Shown here: positions 50,304 through 58,754 of the stretch, one piece after another
Layout of the letters: every line of letters begins with the position of its first letter
How positions within the stretch are numbered: position 1 is the stretch's first letter
Assembly: GCF_007997135.1 (NCBI RefSeq)
Contig: NZ_VORU01000003.1
Coordinates: forward strand, 186,001-250,000
Length of the DNA stretch: 64,000 nucleotides
Source of the DNA: Aequorivita lipolytica
GTDB taxonomy: Bacteria; Bacteroidota; Bacteroidia; Flavobacteriales; Flavobacteriaceae
Reading direction: 5' to 3'
Notes under the pieces: generated by a model
Database searches by the model: none
What the model was told of the DNA's origin: nothing
What the model saw: the letters and a program-made list of their open reading frames with translations, nothing else
Program-made: the position numbers and the translations under genes

Positions 50304-53165
50304 ATGAATACAGATTCTTTTGCTCTAAGGCATATCGGTCCCCGGGAAAATGACCTTCCTGAAATGCTTTCAACCATTGGTGTAAGCTCTATTGATCAAC
50401 TTATTTTCGAAACTGTTCCAGACGATATTCTGCTTAAAAAAGCGTTAAACTTGGACACGGCGATGAGCGAACAGGAGTACCTGGAGCACATTACCGAACT
50501 TTCCACAAAAAACAAACTCTTTAAAACATATATTGGGTTGGGATACCACCAGTCCATCACACCGCCCGTAATTCAAAGAAATATTCTTGAAAATCCGGGC
50601 TGGTATACCGCATACACACCTTATCAGGCCGAAATTGCCCAAGGCAGATTGGAAGCTCTTTTAAACTTTCAAACAGTAATTAGTGATTTAACAGGAATGG
50701 AGCTTGCAAATGCCTCACTTTTGGACGAATCTACCGCTGCTGCAGAAGCAATGGCACTTCTTTTAAATGTGCGTGAAAAGTCAAAGAAAAAAAGCGACGC
50801 TTCTAAATTTTTTGTCTCGGAAGAAATACTTCCGCAAACGCTTTCTTTACTGGAAACACGTTCTGAACCTTTAGGAATTGAATTGGTTGTGGGCAATCAC
50901 GAAGATTTTGACTTTTCAGAAGAATTCTTCGGTGCTATACTTCAATACCCAGGTAGAACAGGAAAGGTTTACAACTATAAAGACTTCATTGAAAAAGCGA
51001 ATGACAACCAAATAAAAGTTGCTGTAGCTGCAGATATTTTGAGCCTTGTGATGTTGGAATCTCCTGGTCATTTCGGTGTTGATGTTGTTGTGGGAACCAC
51101 CCAACGATTCGGAATTCCGTTAGGTTACGGCGGCCCACACGCGGCTTTCTTTGCTACAAAAGATGAGTATAAACGAAGTATTCCGGGAAGAATAATTGGC
51201 GTTACCAAAGATACCGATGGAAACAGAGCACTACGTATGGCTTTGCAAACCCGCGAGCAACACATAAAACGCGACAAGGCAACGTCCAATATTTGTACTG
51301 CGCAGGTTTTACTTGCCGTTATGGCAGCAATGTATGCCGTTTATCACGGTCCCGAAGGATTAAAATACATCGCAAGAAAAGTTCACAATGGAGCGGCAAC
51401 ACTGGCCAATGCTTTAGAAAAATTAGGCTTCGAACAATTAAACGAAACCTATTTTGACACCATCGCCATAAAAACCGATGCCACTAAAATTAAGTTTTTA
51501 GCAGAGGCAAAAGAAGTAAATTTCTATTATCCTGATGACGAAACTGTTTCCATTTCAATAAACGAAACCACCACGGTAAAAGATCTGAACAAAATAGTTT
51601 CGATCTTTTCCGAAGCCATTAAAAAGGATTTCCAGAAAATTACTGAATTAGAAACCGGAAATAAAATTCCGCAGGAAGTATCACGTAAAACGGAGTTTCT
51701 TCAACAGGAGGTTTTCAATAAATACCACAGTGAGACCGATTTAATGCGGTACATCAAAAAACTGGAGCGTAAAGATCTTTCACTAACCCACTCGATGATT
51801 TCTCTGGGCTCTTGCACAATGAAATTGAACGCTGCCGCGGAAATGCTTCCATTGAGCGACCCAATGTGGGGGAACATACATCCCTTCGTACCTGTGGACC
51901 AAGCAGAAGGCTATCAAACCATTCTGAAAAAGCTTGAAAAACAACTTACTGAAATCACTGGGTTTGCAGGAACTTCACTGCAACCAAACAGTGGTGCACA
52001 AGGTGAATATGCTGGCTTAATGGTTATTCGCGCTTATCACGAATCTCGCGGTGAAAGCCATAGAAACATTTGTTTAATCCCTTCTTCCGCACACGGAACA
52101 AACCCGGCAAGTGCAGTAATGGCAGGTATGCAAGTAGTGGTTACCAAAGCCAATGAGGAAGGCAATATAGACGTTGACGATCTACGCGAAAAAGCATTAA
52201 AGCACAAAGACAACCTGTCCTGCTTGATGGTTACCTATCCTTCTACACACGGTGTTTATGAATCTGCGATTCGTGAAATAACAGGTATTATCCACGAAAA
52301 TGGCGGACAAGTTTATATGGACGGTGCAAATATGAACGCGCAGGTAGGCTTGACCAACCCGGGCGCAATTGGCGCAGACGTTTGCCACTTAAACCTTCAC
52401 AAAACATTCGCTATTCCCCACGGAGGTGGCGGTCCTGGTGTTGGCCCCATCTGTGTGGCAGCGCAATTGGTTCCGTTTCTACCTTCAAATCCAGTGATAA
52501 AAACTGGTGGTGAAAAAGCTATTTCAGCAATTTCCGGAGCGCCTTATGGTAGCTCTTTGGTTTGCTTAATTAGCTACGCCTACATCTGTATGCTTGGTGT
52601 GAATGGTTTGAAAAAAGCTACGCAGTATGCTATTTTGAACGCAAACTACATTAAAGAAAGACTGAGTGGCCAATATGACGTGCTTTATGCAGGAGAGAAA
52701 GGCCGCGCAGCCCACGAAATGATTGTGGATTGCCGTCCATTTAAAGCCAAGGGAATTGAAGTTACCGACATCGCAAAACGATTGATGGATTACGGTTTCC
52801 ACGCGCCAACGGTTTCTTTCCCTATTGCTGGAACGTTAATGATTGAGCCTACTGAAAGCGAAAGCAAGATGGCCTTAGATCAATTTTGTGATGCGATGAT
52901 TTCTATTAGAAAAGAAATTGAAGATGCAGATAAGGACGAACCAAACAACGTATTGAAAAATTCGCCACACACACTGCAAATGCTGACAACGGACGATTGG
53001 GAATTTCCGTATAGCAGACAGAAAGCGGCGTTTCCATTAGAGTATGTTTCAGAAAATAAATTTTGGCCTTCAATTAGAAGAGTAGATGATGCTTACGGCG
53101 ATAGAAACTTGATTTGTACCTGTAACCCTATTGAAGCTTATATGGAAACTGAAGTTAGTAGTTAG
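50304..53165 (+). CDS. gcvP: Glycine dehydrogenase (decarboxylating), P protein
   Basis: A 953-residue PLP-dependent P protein of the glycine cleavage system. It starts DSFALRHIGPRENDLPEML (normal N-terminus), with FVSEEILPQTLSLLETR in the first half and HLNLHKTFAIPHGGGGPGVG, where lysine 700 binds PLP. It decarboxylates glycine and passes the aminomethyl group to H protein. It joins fhs in one-carbon metabolism. Its final residues (VSS) and stop codon are encoded by a 7-bp tandem repeat that continues into the spacer. Confidence 0.97.
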   Translation: MNTDSFALRHIGPRENDLPEMLSTIGVSSIDQLIFETVPDDILLKKALNLDTAMSEQEYLEHITELSTKNKLFKTYIGLGYHQSITPPVIQRNILENPGWYTAYTPYQAEIAQGRLEALLNFQTVISDLTGMELANASLLDESTAAAEAMALLLNVREKSKKKSDASKFFVSEEILPQTLSLLETRSEPLGIELVVGNHEDFDFSEEFFGAILQYPGRTGKVYNYKDFIEKANDNQIKVAVAADILSLVMLESPGHFGVDVVVGTTQRFGIPLGYGGPHAAFFATKDEYKRSIPGRIIGVTKDTDGNRALRMALQTREQHIKRDKATSNICTAQVLLAVMAAMYAVYHGPEGLKYIARKVHNGAATLANALEKLGFEQLNETYFDTIAIKTDATKIKFLAEAKEVNFYYPDDETVSISINETTTVKDLNKIVSIFSEAIKKDFQKITELETGNKIPQEVSRKTEFLQQEVFNKYHSETDLMRYIKKLERKDLSLTHSMISLGSCTMKLNAAAEMLPLSDPMWGNIHPFVPVDQAEGYQTILKKLEKQLTEITGFAGTSLQPNSGAQGEYAGLMVIRAYHESRGESHRNICLIPSSAHGTNPASAVMAGMQVVVTKANEEGNIDVDDLREKALKHKDNLSCLMVTYPSTHGVYESAIREITGIIHENGGQVYMDGANMNAQVGLTNPGAIGADVCHLNLHKTFAIPHGGGGPGVGPICVAAQLVPFLPSNPVIKTGGEKAISAISGAPYGSSLVCLISYAYICMLGVNGLKKATQYAILNANYIKERLSGQYDVLYAGEKGRAAHEMIVDCRPFKAKGIEVTDIAKRLMDYGFHAPTVSFPIAGTLMIEPTESESKMALDQFCDAMISIRKEIEDADKDEPNNVLKNSPHTLQMLTTDDWEFPYSRQKAAFPLEYVSENKFWPSIRRVDDAYGDRNLICTCNPIEAYMETEVSS

Positions 53166-53235
53166 TAGTTAGTAGTTAGTAGTTAGTAGTTAGTAGTTAG
53201 TAGTTAGTAGTTAGTAGTTAGTAGTTAGTAGTTAG
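53154..53235. repeat. Tandem repeat of GTTAGTA, about 11.7 copies
   Basis: Eleven perfect heptamers (GTTAGTA) plus a five-base partial copy run from 53154 to 53235. The first nine bases encode V-S-S and the stop TAG of gcvP. A reverse-type element (GACTACTAA near 53267) follows close by, so the array can partly fold back. Slippage could change copy number. Confidence 0.95.
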
Positions 53236-53307
53236 AAAATACTGAATACTGCTTACTGCGTACTGACTACTAAAATTTTCCGTATTTTTAACGAAATTTT
53301 TTGAGTT

Positions 53308-54366
53308 ATGAATGTCAAGATAACAGGCATAGGAAGTTATATTCCAAGCGAGATTGCAAAGAATGAACAATTCGGTAACCATCATTTTTACAATGAGGAT
53401 GGCACCCGTTTTGGTCAAGAAAACGAGACTATCATAGAAAAATTTAAGGCTATTACAGGGATTCACGAAAGACGTTACATTCCAAAGACAATGGCTACTT
53501 CAGATATAGCTTCATTTGCTGCCGAAAATGCAATAAAAAATGCTGGAATAAATAAAGAAGAACTTGATTATATTATTGTCGCTCATAATTACGGCGATGT
53601 AAAGCATGGTTCCGTGCAAAGTGATACCGTCCCCAGTATTGCAACACGCGTAAAGCACAATCTAAAAATCCAAAACCCAACTTGTGTGGGCTATGATATG
53701 CTTTTTGGTTGTCCAGGTTGGATTGAAAGCATGATTCAGGCCAATGCGTTTATAAAAGCAGGAATTGCGAAAAAATGTTTGGTTATAGGAGCAGAGGCAC
53801 TTTCCCGTGTTGTAGATCCACACGATCGCGACTCTATGATTTATAGTGATGGCGCAGGTGCCGCAGTAGTAGAAGCTACTGAGGAAGCGGGCGGAATTTT
53901 AAGCCACTTTAGCGCAACTTATGCTTTTGAGGAGGCGCATTTTATCTTTTTTGGAGAAAGTAATAATCTAGCAAAAAAGGATAACCGCCGCTACATAAAA
54001 ATGTATGGTCGGAAAATTTATGAATTCGCACTAAGCCACGTGCCTGATGCAATGAAAACGTGTTTGGAAAAAAGTGGAGTAGGCATAGACGAAGTGAAAA
54101 AAATCTTTATCCACCAAGCGAACGAAAAAATGGATGAAGCCATCGTGAATCGATTTTATAAACTTTACAATAAAGCTACGCCCGATAAGATCATGCCCAT
54201 GAGCATTAACAAACTTGGCAATAGCAGCGTGGCAACAGTACCAACGCTGTACGATTTAGTATTGAATGGCGAACTGCAAGGCCACTCCATCCAGAAAGGC
54301 GATGTTGTAATTTTTGCAAGCGTTGGCGCTGGCATGAATATTAATGCGATTGTTTATAGGGTCTGA
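53308..54366 (+). CDS. 3-oxoacyl-ACP synthase III family protein (FabH-like)
   Basis: A 352-residue thiolase-fold condensing enzyme. The catalytic cysteine is C135 in DMLFGCPGWIESM; the histidine is in FIHQANEKMDEA and the asparagine in NKLGNSSVATVPTLYDLV, giving the Cys-His-Asn triad. It resembles flavobacterial 3-oxoacyl-ACP synthase III proteins, which are longer than E. coli FabH. It may start fatty acid synthesis or make a specialised lipid or polyketide. A GGKIY-type substrate pocket cannot be read. Followed by an inverted repeat and a methyltransferase gene. Confidence 0.92.
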   Translation: MNVKITGIGSYIPSEIAKNEQFGNHHFYNEDGTRFGQENETIIEKFKAITGIHERRYIPKTMATSDIASFAAENAIKNAGINKEELDYIIVAHNYGDVKHGSVQSDTVPSIATRVKHNLKIQNPTCVGYDMLFGCPGWIESMIQANAFIKAGIAKKCLVIGAEALSRVVDPHDRDSMIYSDGAGAAVVEATEEAGGILSHFSATYAFEEAHFIFFGESNNLAKKDNRRYIKMYGRKIYEFALSHVPDAMKTCLEKSGVGIDEVKKIFIHQANEKMDEAIVNRFYKLYNKATPDKIMPMSINKLGNSSVATVPTLYDLVLNGELQGHSIQKGDVVIFASVGAGMNINAIVYRV

Positions 54367-54382
54367 ATTATTAAAGAATTAT

Positions 54383-54473
54383 AAAAAGGACTTTAGACGA
54401 AAGGATTTATGACGTAAGACAAAATATTTCAACTTTATTTAGTCCTATATCTTATGTCATTCAATCCTACGTC
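54383..54473. repeat. Inverted intergenic repeat (AGGAC..GTAAGAC family)
   Basis: AGGACTTTAGACGAAAGGAT and TTATGACGTAAGAC (54387-54420) face AGTCCTATATCTTATGTCAT and TCAATCCTACGTC (54441-54473). The two arms are imperfect reverse complements. Similar units lie at 10944-11037 and 22194-22270. Probably a mobile-like dispersed element or terminator. Confidence 0.6.
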
Positions 54474-54509
54474 CGTAATAGAATATTTTAAGTCTAACGA
54501 TTCAAATAA

Positions 54510-55031
54510 ATGTACGAAGGCAAATTTCCAAAGAAAAGATACAAACACACGCTTCAGCTTTTAAATGAGCTTATATCCAAAGAAGAAAAAATCCTTGATT
54601 TGGGCGTTTCCAATCCCTTTTCAGAAATACTTATAAAAGAAGGCTTCAACGTTACAAATTCAAAAGGTGAAGATCTTGATCTTGAAACAGATGTTGTAAA
54701 AACTGAAGAATACGATGTGGTCACCGCTTTTGAAATCTTTGAACATTTAGTTTCGCCTTTTAATGTTTTGAACGATATAAAAGCCAAAAAATTGATTGCT
54801 TCCGTACCATTAAAACTTTGGTTCGCTTCAGCATATAAAAGTAAAACTGATAAATGGGACCGCCACTATCACGAGTTTGAAGATTGGCAATTTGATTGGC
54901 TGCTCGAAAAAGCTGGCTGGCGAATTGTGAAAAGCGAAAAATTTACCAATCCCGTAAAGAAAATAGGGATACGGCCAATCCTGCGTAAGTTTACTTCACG
55001 CTATTATTTGGTTTATGCGGAAAGGATTTAA
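54510..55031 (+). CDS. SAM-dependent methyltransferase-like protein
   Basis: A 173-residue protein with a truncated-looking Rossmann methyltransferase fold: KILDLGVSNPFSEILIKEGF, DVVTAFEIFEHLVSPFNVLND and KLIASVPLKLWF. It lacks the GxGxG loop (LGVSNP) and may bind SAM weakly or have another role. Its stop shares one base with the start of the next glycosyltransferase (TAATG at 55029-55033), so the two are translationally coupled. Confidence 0.78.
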   Translation: MYEGKFPKKRYKHTLQLLNELISKEEKILDLGVSNPFSEILIKEGFNVTNSKGEDLDLETDVVKTEEYDVVTAFEIFEHLVSPFNVLNDIKAKKLIASVPLKLWFASAYKSKTDKWDRHYHEFEDWQFDWLLEKAGWRIVKSEKFTNPVKKIGIRPILRKFTSRYYLVYAERI

Positions 55032-55885
55032 TGAATTTCTACATCGTCATACCTGCCCATAACGAAGAAGCATTTATTGGCAAAACGCTTCAATCCATTG
55101 TTGAGCAAACAATTCTTCCAAAGAAAATAATTGTTGTTAACGACGCTTCAACCGATGGTACTCAAAAAATAATTAATCAATTTTCAGAAAAACACACTTT
55201 TATTGAGAGCGTCTTTCACAATTCTAAAGCAATTCACAAACCAGGAAGCAAAGTAGTGAGCGCATTTTATAAAGGACTTGAAAACCTTGACAATGACTTT
55301 GACCTCATCGGAAAATTTGATGCAGATATAATTTTACCTCGCAACTATTTTGAAAAGGTTTTAAAGCTATTTAATTCCGATGAAAAAATAGGCATCGCTG
55401 GCGGTAATCTTTATGTTGAAAAAGGAAATAACTGGGAATTCGAGGCTATTTCAGAAAAAACAAAAGTACGTGGCCCAATAAAATTATACCGGAAAAAGTG
55501 CTTTGAAGAAATAGGCTGCCTCAAAAAGTCCATCGGATGGGACACCGTGGATGAGCTTCTGGCGCAATACCACGGCTGGAAAATAAAAACTGACACTTCG
55601 CTACAAGTAAAACATTTAAAACCTACTGGCAAAGTTTACTCCAAGAGTTCAAAGTACAAACAGGGCGAAGCTTTTTATAAAATGCGCTACGGTTTCTGGC
55701 TTACAGTTATCGCTTCGGCAAAACTGGCTTCCAAAAAGAAAAGCTTCCAGTTCTTTATAGATTGCTTAAAGGGATTTCAAAAAGCAAAAAAAAGCGACTT
55801 AGCATATATAGTTTCAAAGGAAGAAGGTGCGTTTATTAGAAAGCTTAGATGGGATAATATTAAGCGCAAGGTTGGGATTCGTTAA
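55031..55885 (+). CDS. Glycosyltransferase family 2
   Basis: A 284-residue GT-A glycosyltransferase: FYIVIPAHNEEAFIGKTL, VVNDASTDGTQKII, LIGKFDADIILPRNYFE (DxD) and GGNLYVEKGNNWEFEA. It is coupled to the methyltransferase-like gene upstream. Target unknown; perhaps cell-surface polysaccharide or glycolipid. Alkaline phosphatase follows after a 125-bp gap. Confidence 0.9.
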   Translation: MNFYIVIPAHNEEAFIGKTLQSIVEQTILPKKIIVVNDASTDGTQKIINQFSEKHTFIESVFHNSKAIHKPGSKVVSAFYKGLENLDNDFDLIGKFDADIILPRNYFEKVLKLFNSDEKIGIAGGNLYVEKGNNWEFEAISEKTKVRGPIKLYRKKCFEEIGCLKKSIGWDTVDELLAQYHGWKIKTDTSLQVKHLKPTGKVYSKSSKYKQGEAFYKMRYGFWLTVIASAKLASKKKSFQFFIDCLKGFQKAKKSDLAYIVSKEEGAFIRKLRWDNIKRKVGIR

Positions 55886-55985
55886 TTCGGGATTCGTTAA
55901 ATTGAACTTTTGAATGCTTGCACTTCATATTTCAAACTTCCCAACATAACAACATCTCCTTAACACTCCAAGTAGATATATTGCC

Positions 55986-55993
55986 TATTTTTG
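55986..55993 (+). promoter_or_regulatory. Likely -7 box before the alkaline phosphatase gene
   Basis: TATTTTTG fits TAnnTTTG, 18 bases upstream of the ATG at 56011. No obvious -33 element. Confidence 0.45.
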
Positions 55994-56010
55994 CAAATAA
56001 AAATTTAAGC

Positions 56011-57117
56011 ATGAATATTAAGCTTTTCCTCCTCTCAATTATCCTTTCTTTTGCGCTCCTTTTAACTTCTTGCGTTTCTGTTCAGGTAAAAGACAATACG
56101 GTTTCTACGATTTCCTCGGAAGTAAAAAAACCAAAAAATATTATTCTATTAATAGGTGACGGTATGGGTTTAAGCCAAGTTTCCACAGCTATTTACTACA
56201 AAGATGGCAAACCAAATTTTGAACGTTTCAGCACTATCGGACTAATTAAAACTTCTTCCGCCAGTGATCTCGTTACCGATTCTGCCGCTGGAGCTACCGT
56301 TTTTTCTGCTGGCGTAAAAACATATAATGGCGCAATTGGAGTTGACAAGGACACCATCCCAGTGCCTACAATTATTGAGCAATTATCTAAAAGAGGCTTG
56401 GCGACGGGTATCATCTCAACTTCTTCCATTCAGCACGCAACACCTGCAAGTTTTTATGCACACGTAAAAAGCAGAAGAATGTATGAGGAAATTACTGAGT
56501 TTGCCCCAAATTCCGGCGTAAATTTTTTTGCCGGTGGCGGACTCAAATTCTTTAATAAAAGAAAAGACGGCAAAGATTTATTGGCTGAAATGAGAGCCAA
56601 AGGCTACGAGGTTATAATAGACCAACTTCCAAAAACTCCCAGCGAAAAACATGAACTTATTTTACTTGCCGAAGACGCAATGCCCAAAATGAGTGAAGGT
56701 CGTGGCGATTTTCTTCCGAATGCAACGAAACTAGCTTTGGAGAAACTCTCAAAAAACGAAAAAGGCTTTTTCCTAATGGTGGAAGGCAGCCAAATAGATT
56801 GGGGTGGCCACAATAATGACGCAGATTACCTAATTAAAGAATTGCTTGATTTCGATAAAACTTTAGGCGTCGCTCTCGACTTTGCCAAACAAAATGGTGA
56901 AACTCTAGTAATTGTTACCGCAGACCATGAAACGGGAGGTTACTCCCTGTCTTCAGACGGTAGCGACTATAATAAAATTAAACCTTCCTTTTCCACTACC
57001 GGTCATTCCGGCACAATGGTTCCTGTTTTTAGCGAAGGCCCAGGCGCATCATCTTTTAATGGAATTTTCGAAAGTATCGAGATCTATCACAAAATGATGG
57101 CGCTATTTAATAAATAA
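56011..57117 (+). CDS. Alkaline phosphatase lipoprotein (PhoA family)
   Basis: A 368-residue predicted lipoprotein (LLLTSC, cysteine 21). Metal and nucleophile motifs: ILLIGDGMGLSQVS (D50), LVTDSAAGATVFSAG with the nucleophile serine 91, VEGSQIDWGGHNNDADYL, IVTADHETGGYSL and TGHSGTMVPVFS. This is the PhoA fold with all key elements. It hydrolyses phosphate monoesters outside the inner membrane. I chose ATG 56011, since a 31-residue extension from 55918 does not look like part of the protein. Confidence 0.95.
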   Translation: MNIKLFLLSIILSFALLLTSCVSVQVKDNTVSTISSEVKKPKNIILLIGDGMGLSQVSTAIYYKDGKPNFERFSTIGLIKTSSASDLVTDSAAGATVFSAGVKTYNGAIGVDKDTIPVPTIIEQLSKRGLATGIISTSSIQHATPASFYAHVKSRRMYEEITEFAPNSGVNFFAGGGLKFFNKRKDGKDLLAEMRAKGYEVIIDQLPKTPSEKHELILLAEDAMPKMSEGRGDFLPNATKLALEKLSKNEKGFFLMVEGSQIDWGGHNNDADYLIKELLDFDKTLGVALDFAKQNGETLVIVTADHETGGYSLSSDGSDYNKIKPSFSTTGHSGTMVPVFSEGPGASSFNGIFESIEIYHKMMALFNK

Positions 57118-57185
57118 AAGCTAAAAAAAGCTTTTTAAAAAATCCGTGCGCTAATTTTAGTATTTTAGCCGTAGCTATCTTTTTT

Positions 57186-57926
57186 ATGAAGTACTTACAA
57201 GATATTGGTTCCTATTTTTTGATGCTCAAAAAGGTGTTTGGTAGTTTTACCAAAACATCTGTGCTGCGGCATTTAATTTTCAAGGAAATCAACGACCTCA
57301 TCGTTAGTTCTTTGGGCATCGTTGCCTTTATATCCTTTTTTGTGGGAGGTGTTGTGGCAATACAAACTGCCCTGAACATGGACAATCCCATTATTCCAGA
57401 TAGCTTGATAGGCTTTGCAACACGGCAGTCGGTAATATTAGAATTCGCACCTACCTTTATTTCAATAATTATGGCTGGAAAAGTGGGCTCTTTTATAACC
57501 TCCAGCATAGGCTCTATGAGGGTTACGGAACAGATTGATGCGCTGGAGGTTATGGGGATCAATTCTCTCAACTATTTAGTTTTTCCTAAAATAGTTGCCT
57601 TAATGTTCTATCCTTTCGTAATCGTTCTTTCCATGTTTCTTGGCGTTTTTGGCGGTTACGTTGCTGGGGTTTACGGTGGTTTTACCAGTTCTTCCGATTT
57701 TATTTCAGGGGTACAGCAAGATTTTATTCCCTATCAATTGTTTTACGCATTTTTCAAAACTTTCGTTTTCGCCTTTATTCTCGCTACGGTTCCTTCTTGG
57801 CAAGGATTTTATATGAAGGGCGGCTCACTGGAAGTAGGGAAAGCCAGTACTAACTCCTTTGTGTGGACCAGCGTGCTTATTATAGGCGCAAATTATATAA
57901 TAACCCAACTTCTTTTAAGCTCATGA
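57186..57926 (+). CDS. mlaE: MlaE-type ABC transporter permease
   Basis: A 246-residue membrane permease of the MlaE family: FISFFVGGVVAIQTALNMDN, PTFISIIMAGKVGSFITSSI, MRVTEQIDALEVMGINSLNY and LFYAFFKTFVFAFILATVPS (the cytoplasmic coupling helix). In partnership with MlaF it moves phospholipids between membranes to keep outer-membrane asymmetry. The stop overlaps the MlaF start by four bases. Confidence 0.93.
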   Translation: MKYLQDIGSYFLMLKKVFGSFTKTSVLRHLIFKEINDLIVSSLGIVAFISFFVGGVVAIQTALNMDNPIIPDSLIGFATRQSVILEFAPTFISIIMAGKVGSFITSSIGSMRVTEQIDALEVMGINSLNYLVFPKIVALMFYPFVIVLSMFLGVFGGYVAGVYGGFTSSSDFISGVQQDFIPYQLFYAFFKTFVFAFILATVPSWQGFYMKGGSLEVGKASTNSFVWTSVLIIGANYIITQLLLSS

Positions 57927-58687
57927 TAAAAATAGAAGACGTACATAAAAGTTTTGGGGATGAAGAAATTCTGAAAGGAATAACTACAGAATTTGATAAA
58001 GGAAAAACCAACCTCATAATCGGCCAGAGCGGTAGCGGTAAAACGGTTCTGCTTAAGTGCCTTATAGGTCTTTTTAAGCCCGAACAAGGAAGAATATATT
58101 ACGAAGACAGAGCCATTCAGGATATGGACGACGAAAAGCAACGACAGCTTCGGGAAGAAATTGGTATGCTTTTTCAAGGAGGAGCATTGTTTGACTCAAT
58201 GAACATTGAAGAAAATGTGATGTTTCCGCTGCGCATGTTTACCAAACAGAAAAAAGCAGATATGGTTGATAGGGTGAACCAAGTATTAAAACGCGTTAAC
58301 CTTGAAAACGTAAACAAAAAATTTCCAGCGGAAATCTCTGGCGGAATGCAAAAGCGAGTCTCTATTGCTCGGGCAATTGTAAACAAGCCAAAGTTTCTAT
58401 TCTGTGACGAACCAAACTCAGGCCTCGATCCAAAAACGGCCACATTGATAGATACGCTTATCCAAGATATTACGCATGAGAATAATATTACCACAATTGT
58501 GGTAACTCACGATATGAATTCTGTAATGGAAATTGGTGAGAAAGTAGTTTTGTTAAAACAAGGAAAGCTTGTTTGGCAAGGCACCAATCAGGAAATCTTC
58601 AAAACCGACAATGAAGATGTAACTAGTTTTGTATATTCTTCAGATCTTTTCAAAAAAATTAGGGAAGTACAATTGAAAGAAGGATAA
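57923..58687 (+). CDS. mlaF: MlaF-type ABC transporter ATP-binding protein
   Basis: A 254-residue ATPase: Walker A GQSGSGKT (residues 34-41), signature ISGGMQKRVSIARAI, Walker B FLFCDEPNSGLDP and switch VVTHDMNSVM. It powers lipid transport with the MlaE permease. I chose ATG 57923 inside the ATGA overlap; an ATG at 57863 would overlap mlaE by 64 bases. The MCE-domain partner MlaD is not encoded next to it. Confidence 0.94.
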   Translation: MIKIEDVHKSFGDEEILKGITTEFDKGKTNLIIGQSGSGKTVLLKCLIGLFKPEQGRIYYEDRAIQDMDDEKQRQLREEIGMLFQGGALFDSMNIEENVMFPLRMFTKQKKADMVDRVNQVLKRVNLENVNKKFPAEISGGMQKRVSIARAIVNKPKFLFCDEPNSGLDPKTATLIDTLIQDITHENNITTIVVTHDMNSVMEIGEKVVLLKQGKLVWQGTNQEIFKTDNEDVTSFVYSSDLFKKIREVQLKEG

Positions 58688-58754
58688 TTTTTCTTCATAT
58701 TCCTCTAATTATCAATTATTTTACATTATTTTTAGTCCTCTAATCTTAATTATC

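Noticed and set aside
53154-53235. CRISPR array or telomere-like repeat
   Set aside because: The units are seven bases with no spacers, so it is a simple tandem repeat. The window is internal chromosomal DNA.
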